64,000 nt of DNA, taken from Caldimicrobium sp. Its GTDB lineage: Bacteria > Desulfobacterota > Thermodesulfobacteria > Thermodesulfobacteriales > Thermodesulfobacteriaceae. The number at the start of each line of letters is the position of its first letter. Position 1 is the first letter of the stretch. Positions 53,888 to 64,000 of the stretch are shown here, one piece after another. The stretch covers positions 1-64,000 of the forward strand of contig JANXCE010000002.1 of assembly GCA_025059715.1 (NCBI GenBank), written 5' to 3'. A model generated the notes under the pieces. The model was not told the DNA's origin. It saw only the letters and a program-made list of their open reading frames with translations, and did not search any database. The translations under genes and the position numbers were made by a program.

Positions 53888-56148
53888 GACTTCTCTGGAT
53901 TTCCATCCTAATTTTAGGATTTTTCTTTAGCATCCTTTTCCTTCATCCAAATCCTCTTAGAGGGGAGGAAATTCATCATGTGGTTAAAAAGGGGGAGACT
54001 CTTGCGAAGATTGCCCAGAAATATGGAGTTACACCAAAGGAGATCAAAGCGTGGAATAATTTAAAGAGTAATACCCTTAAGATTGGGCAGATATTAGTTA
54101 TTAAAGTAGCTACTACTGAGGATACAAGGGAGATAATTCATAGAGTAAGGGAAGGAGAGAGCCTTTTAAGCATTGCTAAAAAATATGGAGTATCACCAGA
54201 AGATCTTATAAGGTGGAATAAACTTAAAAGACAACAGGTTACTCCAGGCCAAAAACTCCGCATAAAAATTAAGTCTGAAAAACAAAAGAAAGAGGTAAAA
54301 GGGGAACCTAAAAGGGATAGGGAAATAATATATAGAGTAAAAGCTGGGGAGAACCTTTCTCAAATTGCTAAGCTTTTTAATGTAACGGAAGAAGACATTA
54401 TGAAAGCTAATAACCTTAAAAGTAAAGAGCTTAAAGTGGGACAGAGATTACTGATAAGATTACCTTCTAAAGAGGAAAAAAGGATTAAAGAAGGTAGAGT
54501 AGATACCCAATATTTTGAGCAGAAGGCTGCAGAGACGATCTCAGAACTTTTCCAACAACTTCAACAAAGAGAGGAGAGGCTGAGGGCCTCCAATCCTACA
54601 AGACAGGACTATTTAAAACTGATTAGTGAATATCGGAGAATCTATCTGATGTATCCTAGTTCCGAGGTTGCGCCTCTTGCTTTGTTTAAAACGGGAGAGC
54701 TTTATCAAGAGATTTATTTTCGCTCCCTTAAAAAGGAAGATCTTCAAGAGGCAGGTAGGCGTTTTGAACTCTTTTTAAAAAATTATCCTCAGCATTCAAA
54801 AGCAGAAAGCGCCTATCTACAATTAATAAACATCTATCGGGAACTTAAAGAGGAAGAAAAATTAAAAACTTTGCAAAAAGAATGGGAAGAGAGATTCCCT
54901 AAAACAAAAGCTACTGCTAAAAAAGAGGTTGCCTCGGTAATTAAAGAAAAAGAAGAAAAATTTGTTGTGGCGGACTTAAAGAGAGTGCTCCGTATTGAGC
55001 CAATAACAGGAACAGACTACACCCGAATAATAGTAGATGTCTCAGGCAATTTTGAATATCAAGCTAACATCCTTCCTGGAGGTAAGGATAATCCTCCCAG
55101 ACTCTATGTTGATATATATCCTGCGGTTTTAGATGATAAAATTCAGCGGTCCTTTGATTTACAGGATTTACATTTAGAGCGGATAAGAGTTGGTCAATAC
55201 GATAGACAAACTGTAAGAGTAGTGCTCGACTTTAAGAGTCTAACTGACTATAAAATCTTTAAGATTAGAGAACCTTATCAATTAATTGTTGACCTTGTGG
55301 GAAAAGAGAAAAAAAGGGATATGAGGATTGCCAAACCTATGGGGTCAAAAAAAGATACCGGTAAGAGAGGTGCGGAAGAAAGGAGCGACTTGCGAGAAAC
55401 CACAAAAAAAGATGAGTATATTAATCTGGCTCGTCAATTTGGATTAGGTGTGAAGAGAGTAGTCATTGATCCGGGACATGGTGGCGAAGATCCCGGAGCT
55501 CTTGGACCTAATGGTCTCAAAGAGAAGGATATTGTTTTAAAGATTGCCAAAATACTTGCTAAAAAATTAGAGGATCGCTTAGGTTTAGAAGTAATACTTA
55601 CAAGATCAAGCGATGTGTTTATTCCTTTAGTCAATAGACCCGCCTTAGCAAACTCTAAAAAGGCTGATTTATTCATCTCCATACATCTAAACGCCTCTCC
55701 TGATCCACAGGCTCGAGGTATCGAAACCTATTACCTTAACTTTACAACTGATCCTGAAGCCATGAGAGTAGCTGCATTAGAGAACAGAGTAAATGATAAG
55801 GGCTTAGCGGATTTACAAGATTTAGTAAAGGCTATTCTTGCCAACACTAAATTAAAGGAGTCTCGGGAACTTGCGGAGAAAGTTCAGAGGGAATTGGTAA
55901 GAACTTTGGCCCGTCATTATCCTGATATTGAAGACCGGGGAGTAAAATATGCTCCTTTCTTAGTTTTGGTTGGCACCAGAATGCCTGCTATACTTGTTGA
56001 GGCGTCCTTTATTTCTAATCCCACCTGTGCGGAAAGATTAGCCAAAGAGGAATTTCTGGAAAAAATTGCAGAAGGTATCGCTAAGGGTGTGGAATCCTAC
56101 ATCCATAGCCTTAAATTATCTGAGGTCCGTCCCCGTGATAGACTCTAA
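53884..56148 (+). CDS. N-acetylmuramoyl-L-alanine amidase with LysM, TPR-like and AMIN domains
   Basis: The 754-residue secreted cell-wall hydrolase has a signal peptide (ISILILGFFFSILFL) and three LysM repeats (about 30-73, 85-128, 149-192). A helical TPR/BamD-like region (about 210-330), an AMIN domain (about 370-470) and Amidase_3 (about 525-745; zinc-site VVIDPGHGGEDPGA and late VEASFISNP) follow. It cleaves the amide bond between MurNAc and L-Ala during daughter-cell separation. It overlaps mutS and the namZ-like gene. Confidence 0.93.
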   Translation: MRLLWISILILGFFFSILFLHPNPLRGEEIHHVVKKGETLAKIAQKYGVTPKEIKAWNNLKSNTLKIGQILVIKVATTEDTREIIHRVREGESLLSIAKKYGVSPEDLIRWNKLKRQQVTPGQKLRIKIKSEKQKKEVKGEPKRDREIIYRVKAGENLSQIAKLFNVTEEDIMKANNLKSKELKVGQRLLIRLPSKEEKRIKEGRVDTQYFEQKAAETISELFQQLQQREERLRASNPTRQDYLKLISEYRRIYLMYPSSEVAPLALFKTGELYQEIYFRSLKKEDLQEAGRRFELFLKNYPQHSKAESAYLQLINIYRELKEEEKLKTLQKEWEERFPKTKATAKKEVASVIKEKEEKFVVADLKRVLRIEPITGTDYTRIIVDVSGNFEYQANILPGGKDNPPRLYVDIYPAVLDDKIQRSFDLQDLHLERIRVGQYDRQTVRVVLDFKSLTDYKIFKIREPYQLIVDLVGKEKKRDMRIAKPMGSKKDTGKRGAEERSDLRETTKKDEYINLARQFGLGVKRVVIDPGHGGEDPGALGPNGLKEKDIVLKIAKILAKKLEDRLGLEVILTRSSDVFIPLVNRPALANSKKADLFISIHLNASPDPQARGIETYYLNFTTDPEAMRVAALENRVNDKGLADLQDLVKAILANTKLKESRELAEKVQRELVRTLARHYPDIEDRGVKYAPFLVLVGTRMPAILVEASFISNPTCAERLAKEEFLEKIAEGIAKGVESYIHSLKLSEVRPRDRL

Positions 56149-57340
56149 ATTAAAACTTGGTGTAGAGGTCTTCTTCGAAGATAATCTTTACCAAAGATAT
56201 AGAAGGGCAAATATAGGCCTTCTTACCCATCAAGCTGCCACAGATTTGAAACTTACACTGAGCTTAGAACACTTTTATAATAGCTTTAGAGAGAGGCTCC
56301 TTTGGGTGTTTTCCCCTCAACATGGCCTATTTTCAGAAAAACAGGCAAATATGATAGGTTCACCAGATGAAAGGGAGCCTCTTTTTGGTTTACCAGTGAA
56401 AAGTCTTTATGGACCAAGACTTAAACCAGAAAGGGAAGATATACAAGAAATAGAAATACTCTTTGTAGATCTTGTAGATGTGGGCTGTAGGGTCTATACC
56501 TATATTTGGACCCTTTATTTAGTTATGGAAATATGTAATCAATTAGAGAAAGAAATAGTTATCTTAGACAGACCAAATCCCTTAGGAGATACACTGGAAG
56601 GCCCAATTCTTGAAAGGGACTATTTTAGTTTTGTGGGATTGGACTCTCTACCTATGCGACATGGTTTAACCATAGGTGAGATTGCCCGCCTTTTTCAAAA
56701 ACGACACTTCTCTAATCTCCACCTTAAAATCATTGCCATGAAAAATTATATTCCCTCTAAACTTTTCCCCTATTATCAAAGACCTTGGATCTTTCCCTCC
56801 CCCAATTTACCCACCTTCGAATGTGCGCTTGCCTATCCAGGTATGGTCTTACTTGAGGGAACGAATTTATCAGAGGGTAGGGGCACAACTCAACCCTTCC
56901 TCATCTTTGGAGCCCCTTTTTTAAAAGTAAAAGATCTATATTTTCTCTTACCGGAGCTCTTTCCTCAGCAGGAGTGGGGAGTTTTACTTAGACCCCTTGC
57001 CTTTGAACCTACCTTTGATAAATGGAAAGGTTATAGATGCTTAGGCTTTCAAATCCATATCACAAACCCTAAAAAATTTTCTCCAGTAAAATTTGCAATA
57101 AAACTTCTAAGAATCCTGAGAGAGAATCATGAAGAGTTTCAGTTTTTATTACCACCCTACGAATTTGAGAGAACTCGCCGTCCTATAGAGATCCTTTTAG
57201 GCAGTAGAAAGGTGCTGCTTTGGTTAATGGGCCAAGAAAAAGAGGACTTAACAGTGCTCTTAAATGATGGTTTAAAGGGTTTTCTCACTGAAGTCTCTCC
57301 TCTATGGATCTATGAGAGGGAACCTACTCCTTCACTATGA
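56135..57340 (+). CDS. namZ: DUF1343 protein, exo-beta-N-acetylmuramidase NamZ type
   Basis: The roughly 401-residue protein has DUF1343 signatures NIGLLTHQAATD, VFSPQHGLF, DLVDVGCRVYTYIWTLY, ILDRPNPLG and EGTNLSEGRGTTQPF. NamZ-type members remove terminal MurNAc from peptidoglycan fragments. I take GTG 56135 as start, nine bases after TGAGGT; an in-frame start at 56066 lies far inside the amidase. Overlap with the amidase couples the two wall enzymes. No clear signal peptide is seen. Confidence 0.87.
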   Translation: MIDSKLKLGVEVFFEDNLYQRYRRANIGLLTHQAATDLKLTLSLEHFYNSFRERLLWVFSPQHGLFSEKQANMIGSPDEREPLFGLPVKSLYGPRLKPEREDIQEIEILFVDLVDVGCRVYTYIWTLYLVMEICNQLEKEIVILDRPNPLGDTLEGPILERDYFSFVGLDSLPMRHGLTIGEIARLFQKRHFSNLHLKIIAMKNYIPSKLFPYYQRPWIFPSPNLPTFECALAYPGMVLLEGTNLSEGRGTTQPFLIFGAPFLKVKDLYFLLPELFPQQEWGVLLRPLAFEPTFDKWKGYRCLGFQIHITNPKKFSPVKFAIKLLRILRENHEEFQFLLPPYEFERTRRPIEILLGSRKVLLWLMGQEKEDLTVLLNDGLKGFLTEVSPLWIYEREPTPSL

Positions 57341-57447
57341 GTCTTACAACAAAGGTTATCTTTAATGAGACTGCCTTACTCAGCCTTCTCTATGGAAATA
57401 AATATCTCTACGCCCTTGTCACCTCTCTAAGCTGCACTATATTTTAA
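57337..57447 (+). CDS. Small ORF of 36 codons, unknown
   Basis: An ATG overlapping the NamZ-type gene's TGA (ATGA) opens a 36-codon frame (SLTTKVIFNETALLSLLYGN...). It occupies the spacer before the DHH gene. Translational coupling makes it a plausible real peptide or a truncated gene, but no family is recognised and it may be chance. Confidence 0.3.
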   Translation: MSLTTKVIFNETALLSLLYGNKYLYALVTSLSCTIF

Positions 57448-57461
57448 AATTTCAAAGGTCT

Positions 57462-60704
<3,243 letters not shown>

Positions 60705-60711
60705 AAATAAT

Positions 60712-60738
60712 CCCTGCCATCTCCAAGGGATGGCAGGG
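60712..60738 (-). terminator. Terminator hairpin between proB and the PhnD-like gene
   Basis: CCCTGCCATC (60712-60721) and GATGGCAGGG (60729-60738) form a perfect 10-base stem with a 7-base loop. On the minus strand it is followed by ATTATTTTTAT, so it best terminates the operon ending at 60759. It may also affect proB transcripts, though the plus-strand flank is A-rich. Confidence 0.75.
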
Positions 60739-60758
60739 AAAAAAAGTTAAAACAATCT

Positions 60759-61595
60759 TTACCAAGCTCCTACTGCCTTGGCAGCTTCTCTCATAATATC
60801 ATACTCTTTATCTGTAACAGGCACAAAACCTTCAATTCTTGCAGGACCAAGGATGGAGACCGTCTTAAGATCTCCTTTTTTAAGTTTTAAAATAGCCTCT
60901 CTTATTTTTTTGGCCATAGCAGGATCCATTTTTTTAGCTATGGCAATAGGCCAGTTGGGAATAGGATCACTTACCGCAATTTTACGGAACTTCTCAGGCC
61001 CGGCCTTCAATTTTTCTACATCATCATCTCTTACAAAGCCAGCCTCTGCTTTTCCAGTTAGCACCGCCTCCGCAACAGGATCACGCTTCTTTTCAAAGAT
61101 TATCTTCACATCATCCTTCTTAATTCCTGCTTTATTCAACATAAGCATCTGAACAAGATAGGCTCCCGCAGAACCTGGATCAGTAGCAGCTATAGTCTTG
61201 CCCTTAAGATCTGCTATACTCTTGATAGGGCTATCTCTTTTAACAATTATCGCACCTCTTATGGTAGATCCAATCTCTGGTTCTGAAGCAATAGCTATTA
61301 CTTCGGTTTCGGGCACAGCTTTTTTCAACAGGACATAAAGAAAGGGATTAGTATAAACAATATCATACTGTCTGGCTTCTGCCTCTTTGCGCCAGGTGTC
61401 AAAATCTTTGGGTATAACCAAGGTAACCTTAACTCCAAGCTCCTTACTTAGATATTCCGCAAGAGGAGTAAAGCCTTCTCGCATCTCCTTTTCTGTAAGT
61501 CTTGGTAAAACTCCAAATTTAAGTTCCTTTGCTAATGCCACAAAGGGTAAAAGAAAAAGTAAGGCTAAAAGTGAAATAAGGACCCTTTTAATCAT
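60759..61595 (-). CDS. PhnD-like periplasmic substrate-binding protein
   Basis: The 278-residue protein has a signal peptide (VLISLLALLFLLPFVALA) and the PhnD/phosphonate-binding-like fold (KFGVLPRLTEKEMREGFTPLAEYLS, YDIVYTNPFLYVLL, DPGSAGAYLVQMLML). No ABC permease or ATPase is adjacent. Its neighbours are TauE halves and a UspA gene, so the ligand may be a sulfur- or phosphorus-containing anion rather than phosphonate. That is inference only. Confidence 0.8.
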   Translation of the reverse strand: MIKRVLISLLALLFLLPFVALAKELKFGVLPRLTEKEMREGFTPLAEYLSKELGVKVTLVIPKDFDTWRKEAEARQYDIVYTNPFLYVLLKKAVPETEVIAIASEPEIGSTIRGAIIVKRDSPIKSIADLKGKTIAATDPGSAGAYLVQMLMLNKAGIKKDDVKIIFEKKRDPVAEAVLTGKAEAGFVRDDDVEKLKAGPEKFRKIAVSDPIPNWPIAIAKKMDPAMAKKIREAILKLKKGDLKTVSILGPARIEGFVPVTDKEYDIMREAAKAVGAW

Positions 61596-61617
61596 AGCAA
61601 TCCCCCCTTTTTTAATT

Positions 61618-62025
61618 TTATCTTGGTGTGGGTATTACACCTATAAGCATAAGTGCCAAAATGGTTAAGCCTACAACTGCTACCCTTTTTACCCATAAGG
61701 GATTTAGTCTCTTAGCTATTTGAGGACCAAGAAATCCTCCAATAATAGCACCTGCTGCCATAAAGGCAAAGAGCACAAGATCCGTATTACCTAATCCAAA
61801 ATGCCTGGAACTCGCCATCAGGGTATTGAAAAAGATAGCTAAAAGCGAGCTACCCACAACCACATACATAGGAAGTCCCATGAGAACGGTCATCAGAGGC
61901 ACAACAAAGGGGCCTCCACCAAATCCGAACATACTTGAGGCTACTGCTATTAGAAATCCACCAATACAACCAATCACCATATTCGCTTTAAACTCCTGAC
62001 CCCAAAATTCAATCTTCATATACAT
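61618..62025 (-). CDS. TauE/SafE-type exporter, second half
   Basis: The 135-residue protein has about four helices and the TauE/SafE glycine motif SSMFGFGGGPFVVPLMTVLMG, ending WVKRVAVVGLTILALMLIGV. It equals one repeat of the two-repeat TauE fold, about half the usual 250-270 residues. The gene at 62041 carries the other repeat. The two probably assemble into one anion exporter. A GGGGGTG ribosome site precedes ATG 62025. Confidence 0.8.
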   Translation of the reverse strand: MYMKIEFWGQEFKANMVIGCIGGFLIAVASSMFGFGGGPFVVPLMTVLMGLPMYVVVGSSLLAIFFNTLMASSRHFGLGNTDLVLFAFMAAGAIIGGFLGPQIAKRLNPLWVKRVAVVGLTILALMLIGVIPTPR

Positions 62026-62040
62026 AGTCTTTCACCCCCT

Positions 62041-63246
62041 TTATTTTTTCTCTCTTTTTTTGGCTGCAGCTTCTTCCGCTCTTCTTCTGAATTCCTTTAG
62101 AATAGCTTGCTCTTTCTGATTTTTAGCAATATAGCCTGGAGTCGTTTGCCATAGCATAATAGCTGCCAAAATTATTAGGACCCAACCAAAAAGAAACTTA
62201 TACTGTTCTAAGGTGATCATCTCGGTAAGTTTAGGACCAATAAAACCACCAACCATCATAGCTAAACCGACTCCTACTCCAAGTTTCCAGCTGATAAATT
62301 TAATTCTGCTATAGTTATAAACTCCTGATGCCTGACTAAACAACACTGTGGGCATAACAGAACCAGCCACAATGGTATGAGGAATTCCGTAGATAAAGAT
62401 TAAAAGAGGATTGAGAATAAACCCTCCACCAGCTCCCATGGTCACCCCAAAGGTGCATACCGCAACTGCTAACAAAAAGGGACCTATAGCATTCAAACTT
62501 ACCCCGGCCTTTGGAAAATAAACCTTATACCAAGGCAAATCCACCTTAAAAGTTTGAACTTCACTTCTAAGAGTGTAATCTACAGCTGCAATAACTGTAT
62601 AGGTTCCACCTGGGGCATTCTCAGGAAGCCTATATTCAGCCTCAAAGGTTCCATCTTCATTTATTTTTATAGTAGGACTAAAAACCCGCTCCGGCCATCT
62701 AAATCTTGTCTTAATTAGAGGCATTGACTGTCTTCTGTTACCTTTCTCATCCAATGGTTCCAATTTTGTTCCCCTTGAGCCAAGGATAGTAGCTAAAATA
62801 CTTGCCTGCCATCTCTCTACTTTAGCTTTAGCAGGAGTAATGTAAGCAACATCCGCACCTGTTGTTAACAACATTCTACTCACACTCCAATCTTTGTCCT
62901 TTGCCTTTTCTATGTTATAAGCAGACTCAACCTCCTTAGGCATAAGAATCATATATAGCGCAGGAATATCCTTACTAAGGTAAAAGATGTAGGGTATCTT
63001 TCCAGTATCTGGATCTCTTCGTGCATCAAGTCTTCCCACTTGAACCTTTTTCTCACTGGCTATTTCAATGTAGACAGGTCTTCCCGGAGGAACCTTTCCA
63101 GTGATCTTTACTACCTCACCTCCCCTATATACCTGTTTGTCAAGATTAAGAATGATCTTGTCAACTTGCGCCTGCTCCTCTTGGGCAAAAACATAATTAC
63201 TACACAAAAAAATTACAAATAACAACAAAAGGAAATAACCTTTCAT
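62041..63246 (-). CDS. TauE/SafE-type exporter, first half fused to an exported Ig-like domain
   Basis: The 401-residue protein has a signal peptide (GYFLLLLFVIFLCSNYVFA). A beta-sandwich region resembling MG2/Ig-like domains follows (LDKQVYRGGEVVKITGKVPPG, DGTFEAEYRLPENAPGGTYTVIA). From about residue 250 there is one TauE repeat (VTMGAGGGFILNPLLIFIYG, VGGFIGPKLTEMITLEQYKFLFG). The tail is a charged Lys/Glu helix. The ectodomain could bind the exported anion or a partner such as the PhnD-like protein. The other half is the 15-base-distant downstream gene. Confidence 0.82.
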   Translation of the reverse strand: MKGYFLLLLFVIFLCSNYVFAQEEQAQVDKIILNLDKQVYRGGEVVKITGKVPPGRPVYIEIASEKKVQVGRLDARRDPDTGKIPYIFYLSKDIPALYMILMPKEVESAYNIEKAKDKDWSVSRMLLTTGADVAYITPAKAKVERWQASILATILGSRGTKLEPLDEKGNRRQSMPLIKTRFRWPERVFSPTIKINEDGTFEAEYRLPENAPGGTYTVIAAVDYTLRSEVQTFKVDLPWYKVYFPKAGVSLNAIGPFLLAVAVCTFGVTMGAGGGFILNPLLIFIYGIPHTIVAGSVMPTVLFSQASGVYNYSRIKFISWKLGVGVGLAMMVGGFIGPKLTEMITLEQYKFLFGWVLIILAAIMLWQTTPGYIAKNQKEQAILKEFRRRAEEAAAKKREKK

Positions 63247-63265
63247 AAAATCACCCCCTTAGGTT

Positions 63266-63682
63266 TTATCTTACTATTAAAACAGAACATGGTGCATTCA
63301 TAGCCACTTTTGAAGATACACTTCCTAAAAGGGTCCTCTCAGTTGCGTCCTTTCCTGTGGAACCAACTATGATTAAATCAATATTGTTATCTCTGGCATA
63401 ATCTACGATCACCTCTGAGGGTTTACCCTCAAGTATAATGGTATGAGCATCTAAACCCTCCTCTTTTAATATATTCTTTATCCCTTCTATCACTCCAGAG
63501 GCCTCCGCCCGGTAAATATTCATTAGCGTCTCATAATCCACTCCTGCTTCAACAAACCCAATTGAAGGCACTACATAAAGGATTGTAATTTTAGAACCCA
63601 AATCTTTGGCCAGAGAAAGAGCCCTTTTTAACGCTTTGTTAGCGGATTCGGAACCATCATGGGCAAGTAATATATTTTTCAT
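63266..63682 (-). CDS. Universal stress protein (single UspA domain)
   Basis: The 138-residue UspA protein has ILLAHDGSESANKALKRA and GSTGKDATERTLLGSVSSKVA near the end. ATG 63682, seven bases after AGGAGG, is preferred over GTG 63688. It is the first gene of a four-gene operon with the split TauE and the PhnD-like protein, 19 bases before the Ig-TauE gene. Confidence 0.9.
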   Translation of the reverse strand: MKNILLAHDGSESANKALKRALSLAKDLGSKITILYVVPSIGFVEAGVDYETLMNIYRAEASGVIEGIKNILKEEGLDAHTIILEGKPSEVIVDYARDNNIDLIIVGSTGKDATERTLLGSVSSKVAMNAPCSVLIVR

Positions 63683-63727
63683 AAACACCTCCTGTGGAGG
63701 ACCCCAGTGTTTTCAATCTTTTAAATA

Positions 63728-63743
63728 TCAAGATATGTGCCAA
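63728..63743 (-). promoter_or_regulatory. Putative sigma-54 (-24/-12) promoter of the uspA-TauE-PhnD operon
   Basis: On the minus strand TTGGCAC ATATC TTGAT matches the sigma-54 pattern TGGCAC-N5-TTGC except that the final C is A. The GG (63741-63740) and the second dinucleotide (63729-63728) are separated by exactly 10 bases. Transcription would start near 63717, about 35 bases before the uspA ATG. Confidence 0.55.
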
Positions 63744-63781
63744 GCCAAGGCAAAAACTTTTCAGGAATGTCTTTCCCTAAT

Positions 63782-63821
63782 TTGTCCCATATTGCACAAA
63801 TTTTTGTCCCTTATGGGACAA
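63782..63821. promoter_or_regulatory. Two palindromic enhancer-like sites upstream of the sigma-54 promoter
   Basis: TTGTCCCTTATGGGACAA (63804-63821) is a perfect 7+7 palindrome. TTGTCCCATATTGCACAA (63782-63799) is a copy with two changes in the right half-arm. Their centres are 22 bases apart and about 73 and 95 bases upstream of the predicted start. That spacing is what is expected for dimers of a bacterial enhancer-binding protein. Confidence 0.55.
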
Positions 63822-63855
63822 CCTTTGATAATACCTTCCCCAAACCCCATCCCCC

Positions 63856-64000
63856 TGCATAAGTTCAAGGTCTCTTTAGCTTCTCACTAACACCTTCTCC
63901 CATCAAAGACTTAGAAATGCTGCAAAGACTTGAAGCAATCAAAGATGCATCCCAAGAAAAGAATTTGCCTTTAGACTAAAGGTCAGCGAATTTCACCACT
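63856..64000 (-). mobile_element. 94-base dispersed repeat, copy B, in a degraded, probably transposase gene running off the window
   Basis: Bases 63856-63949 repeat 45806-45899 ungapped. Read on the minus strand from the window edge, the frame is VVKFADL, a stop codon, SKGKFFSWDASLIASSL, then SLMGEGVSEKLKRP and TGA (63867-63865). The internal TAG shows the gene is dead here. The element's other end is outside the window. Confidence 0.65.

Noticed and set aside
63781-63821. CRISPR-like or REP repeat
   Set aside because: Only two palindromes are present, and their spacing and position relative to the -24/-12 promoter are better explained as activator sites.

Overview
The window is AT-rich, densely packed bacterial chromosome with many 1-17 base gene overlaps and frequent GTG and TTG starts. 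The proteins are rich in Lys, Glu and Ile. It carries a glycogen cluster built on a GH57 enzyme and a GT4 synthase, a soluble four-subunit NiFe (sulf)hydrogenase, a 12-haem c-type cytochrome and TauE/SafE-type anion exporter genes. Together these suggest a thermophilic anaerobe close to Thermodesulfobacteria (Thermodesulfobacterium/Caldimicrobium-like). That placement is inference from gene content, not from a marker tree.

Layout: 1-2.4 kb has the tail of a hybrid histidine kinase, nadK and two small envelope/coiled-coil proteins. 2.5-9.5 kb (minus) is a four-gene glycogen operon: debranching enzyme, GT4 synthase, GH57 and phosphorylase. 9.6-14.2 kb has ychF-ybgC, pyrR, an unknown protein, an exported protein and an MFS transporter. 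14.2-18.1 kb is the hydBGDA hydrogenase operon. After a 580-base gap come a tandem UspA, the rpsF-rpsR-rplI-dnaB operon, tRNA-Val(CAC), mutT and a possible phage fragment. 23.1-31.8 kb is a phosphate regulon, pstSCAB-phoU-(EAL)-(CBS-GGDEF)-phoB-phoR, preceded by a three-unit 11-base-period Pho-box-like array. 31.8-40.2 kb (minus) runs cytochrome-carD-PIN/TRAM-mutL-miaA-yicC-ubiA-parA. 40.3-45.3 kb has a radical SAM protein, ssb, a decayed small gene, hemA-ccsA and uspA.

45.4-47.0 kb is a degraded island holding two inverted fragments of an integrase-type transposase, a 94-base repeat also found at 63.86 kb, and a frameshifted DNA methyltransferase. 47.0-60.7 kb is housekeeping: tlyA and an HDOD/degenerate-GGDEF protein (minus), then proA-nadD-mutS-LysM/AMIN amidase-namZ and DHH phosphoesterase-obg-proB (plus). 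60.7-63.9 kb (minus) is a four-gene operon: uspA, an Ig-like domain fused to half a TauE, the other TauE half, and a PhnD-like binding protein. A near-consensus sigma-54 promoter with two enhancer-like palindromes lies upstream, and a hairpin closes the operon.

Most notable points: the 12-haem cytochrome reading frame is broken only by one in-frame TGA (nonsense, assembly error or selenocysteine); the sigma-54-type control region of the split-TauE operon; and a c-di-GMP pair built into the phosphate regulon. No CRISPR array, rRNA operon or intact mobile element was seen.
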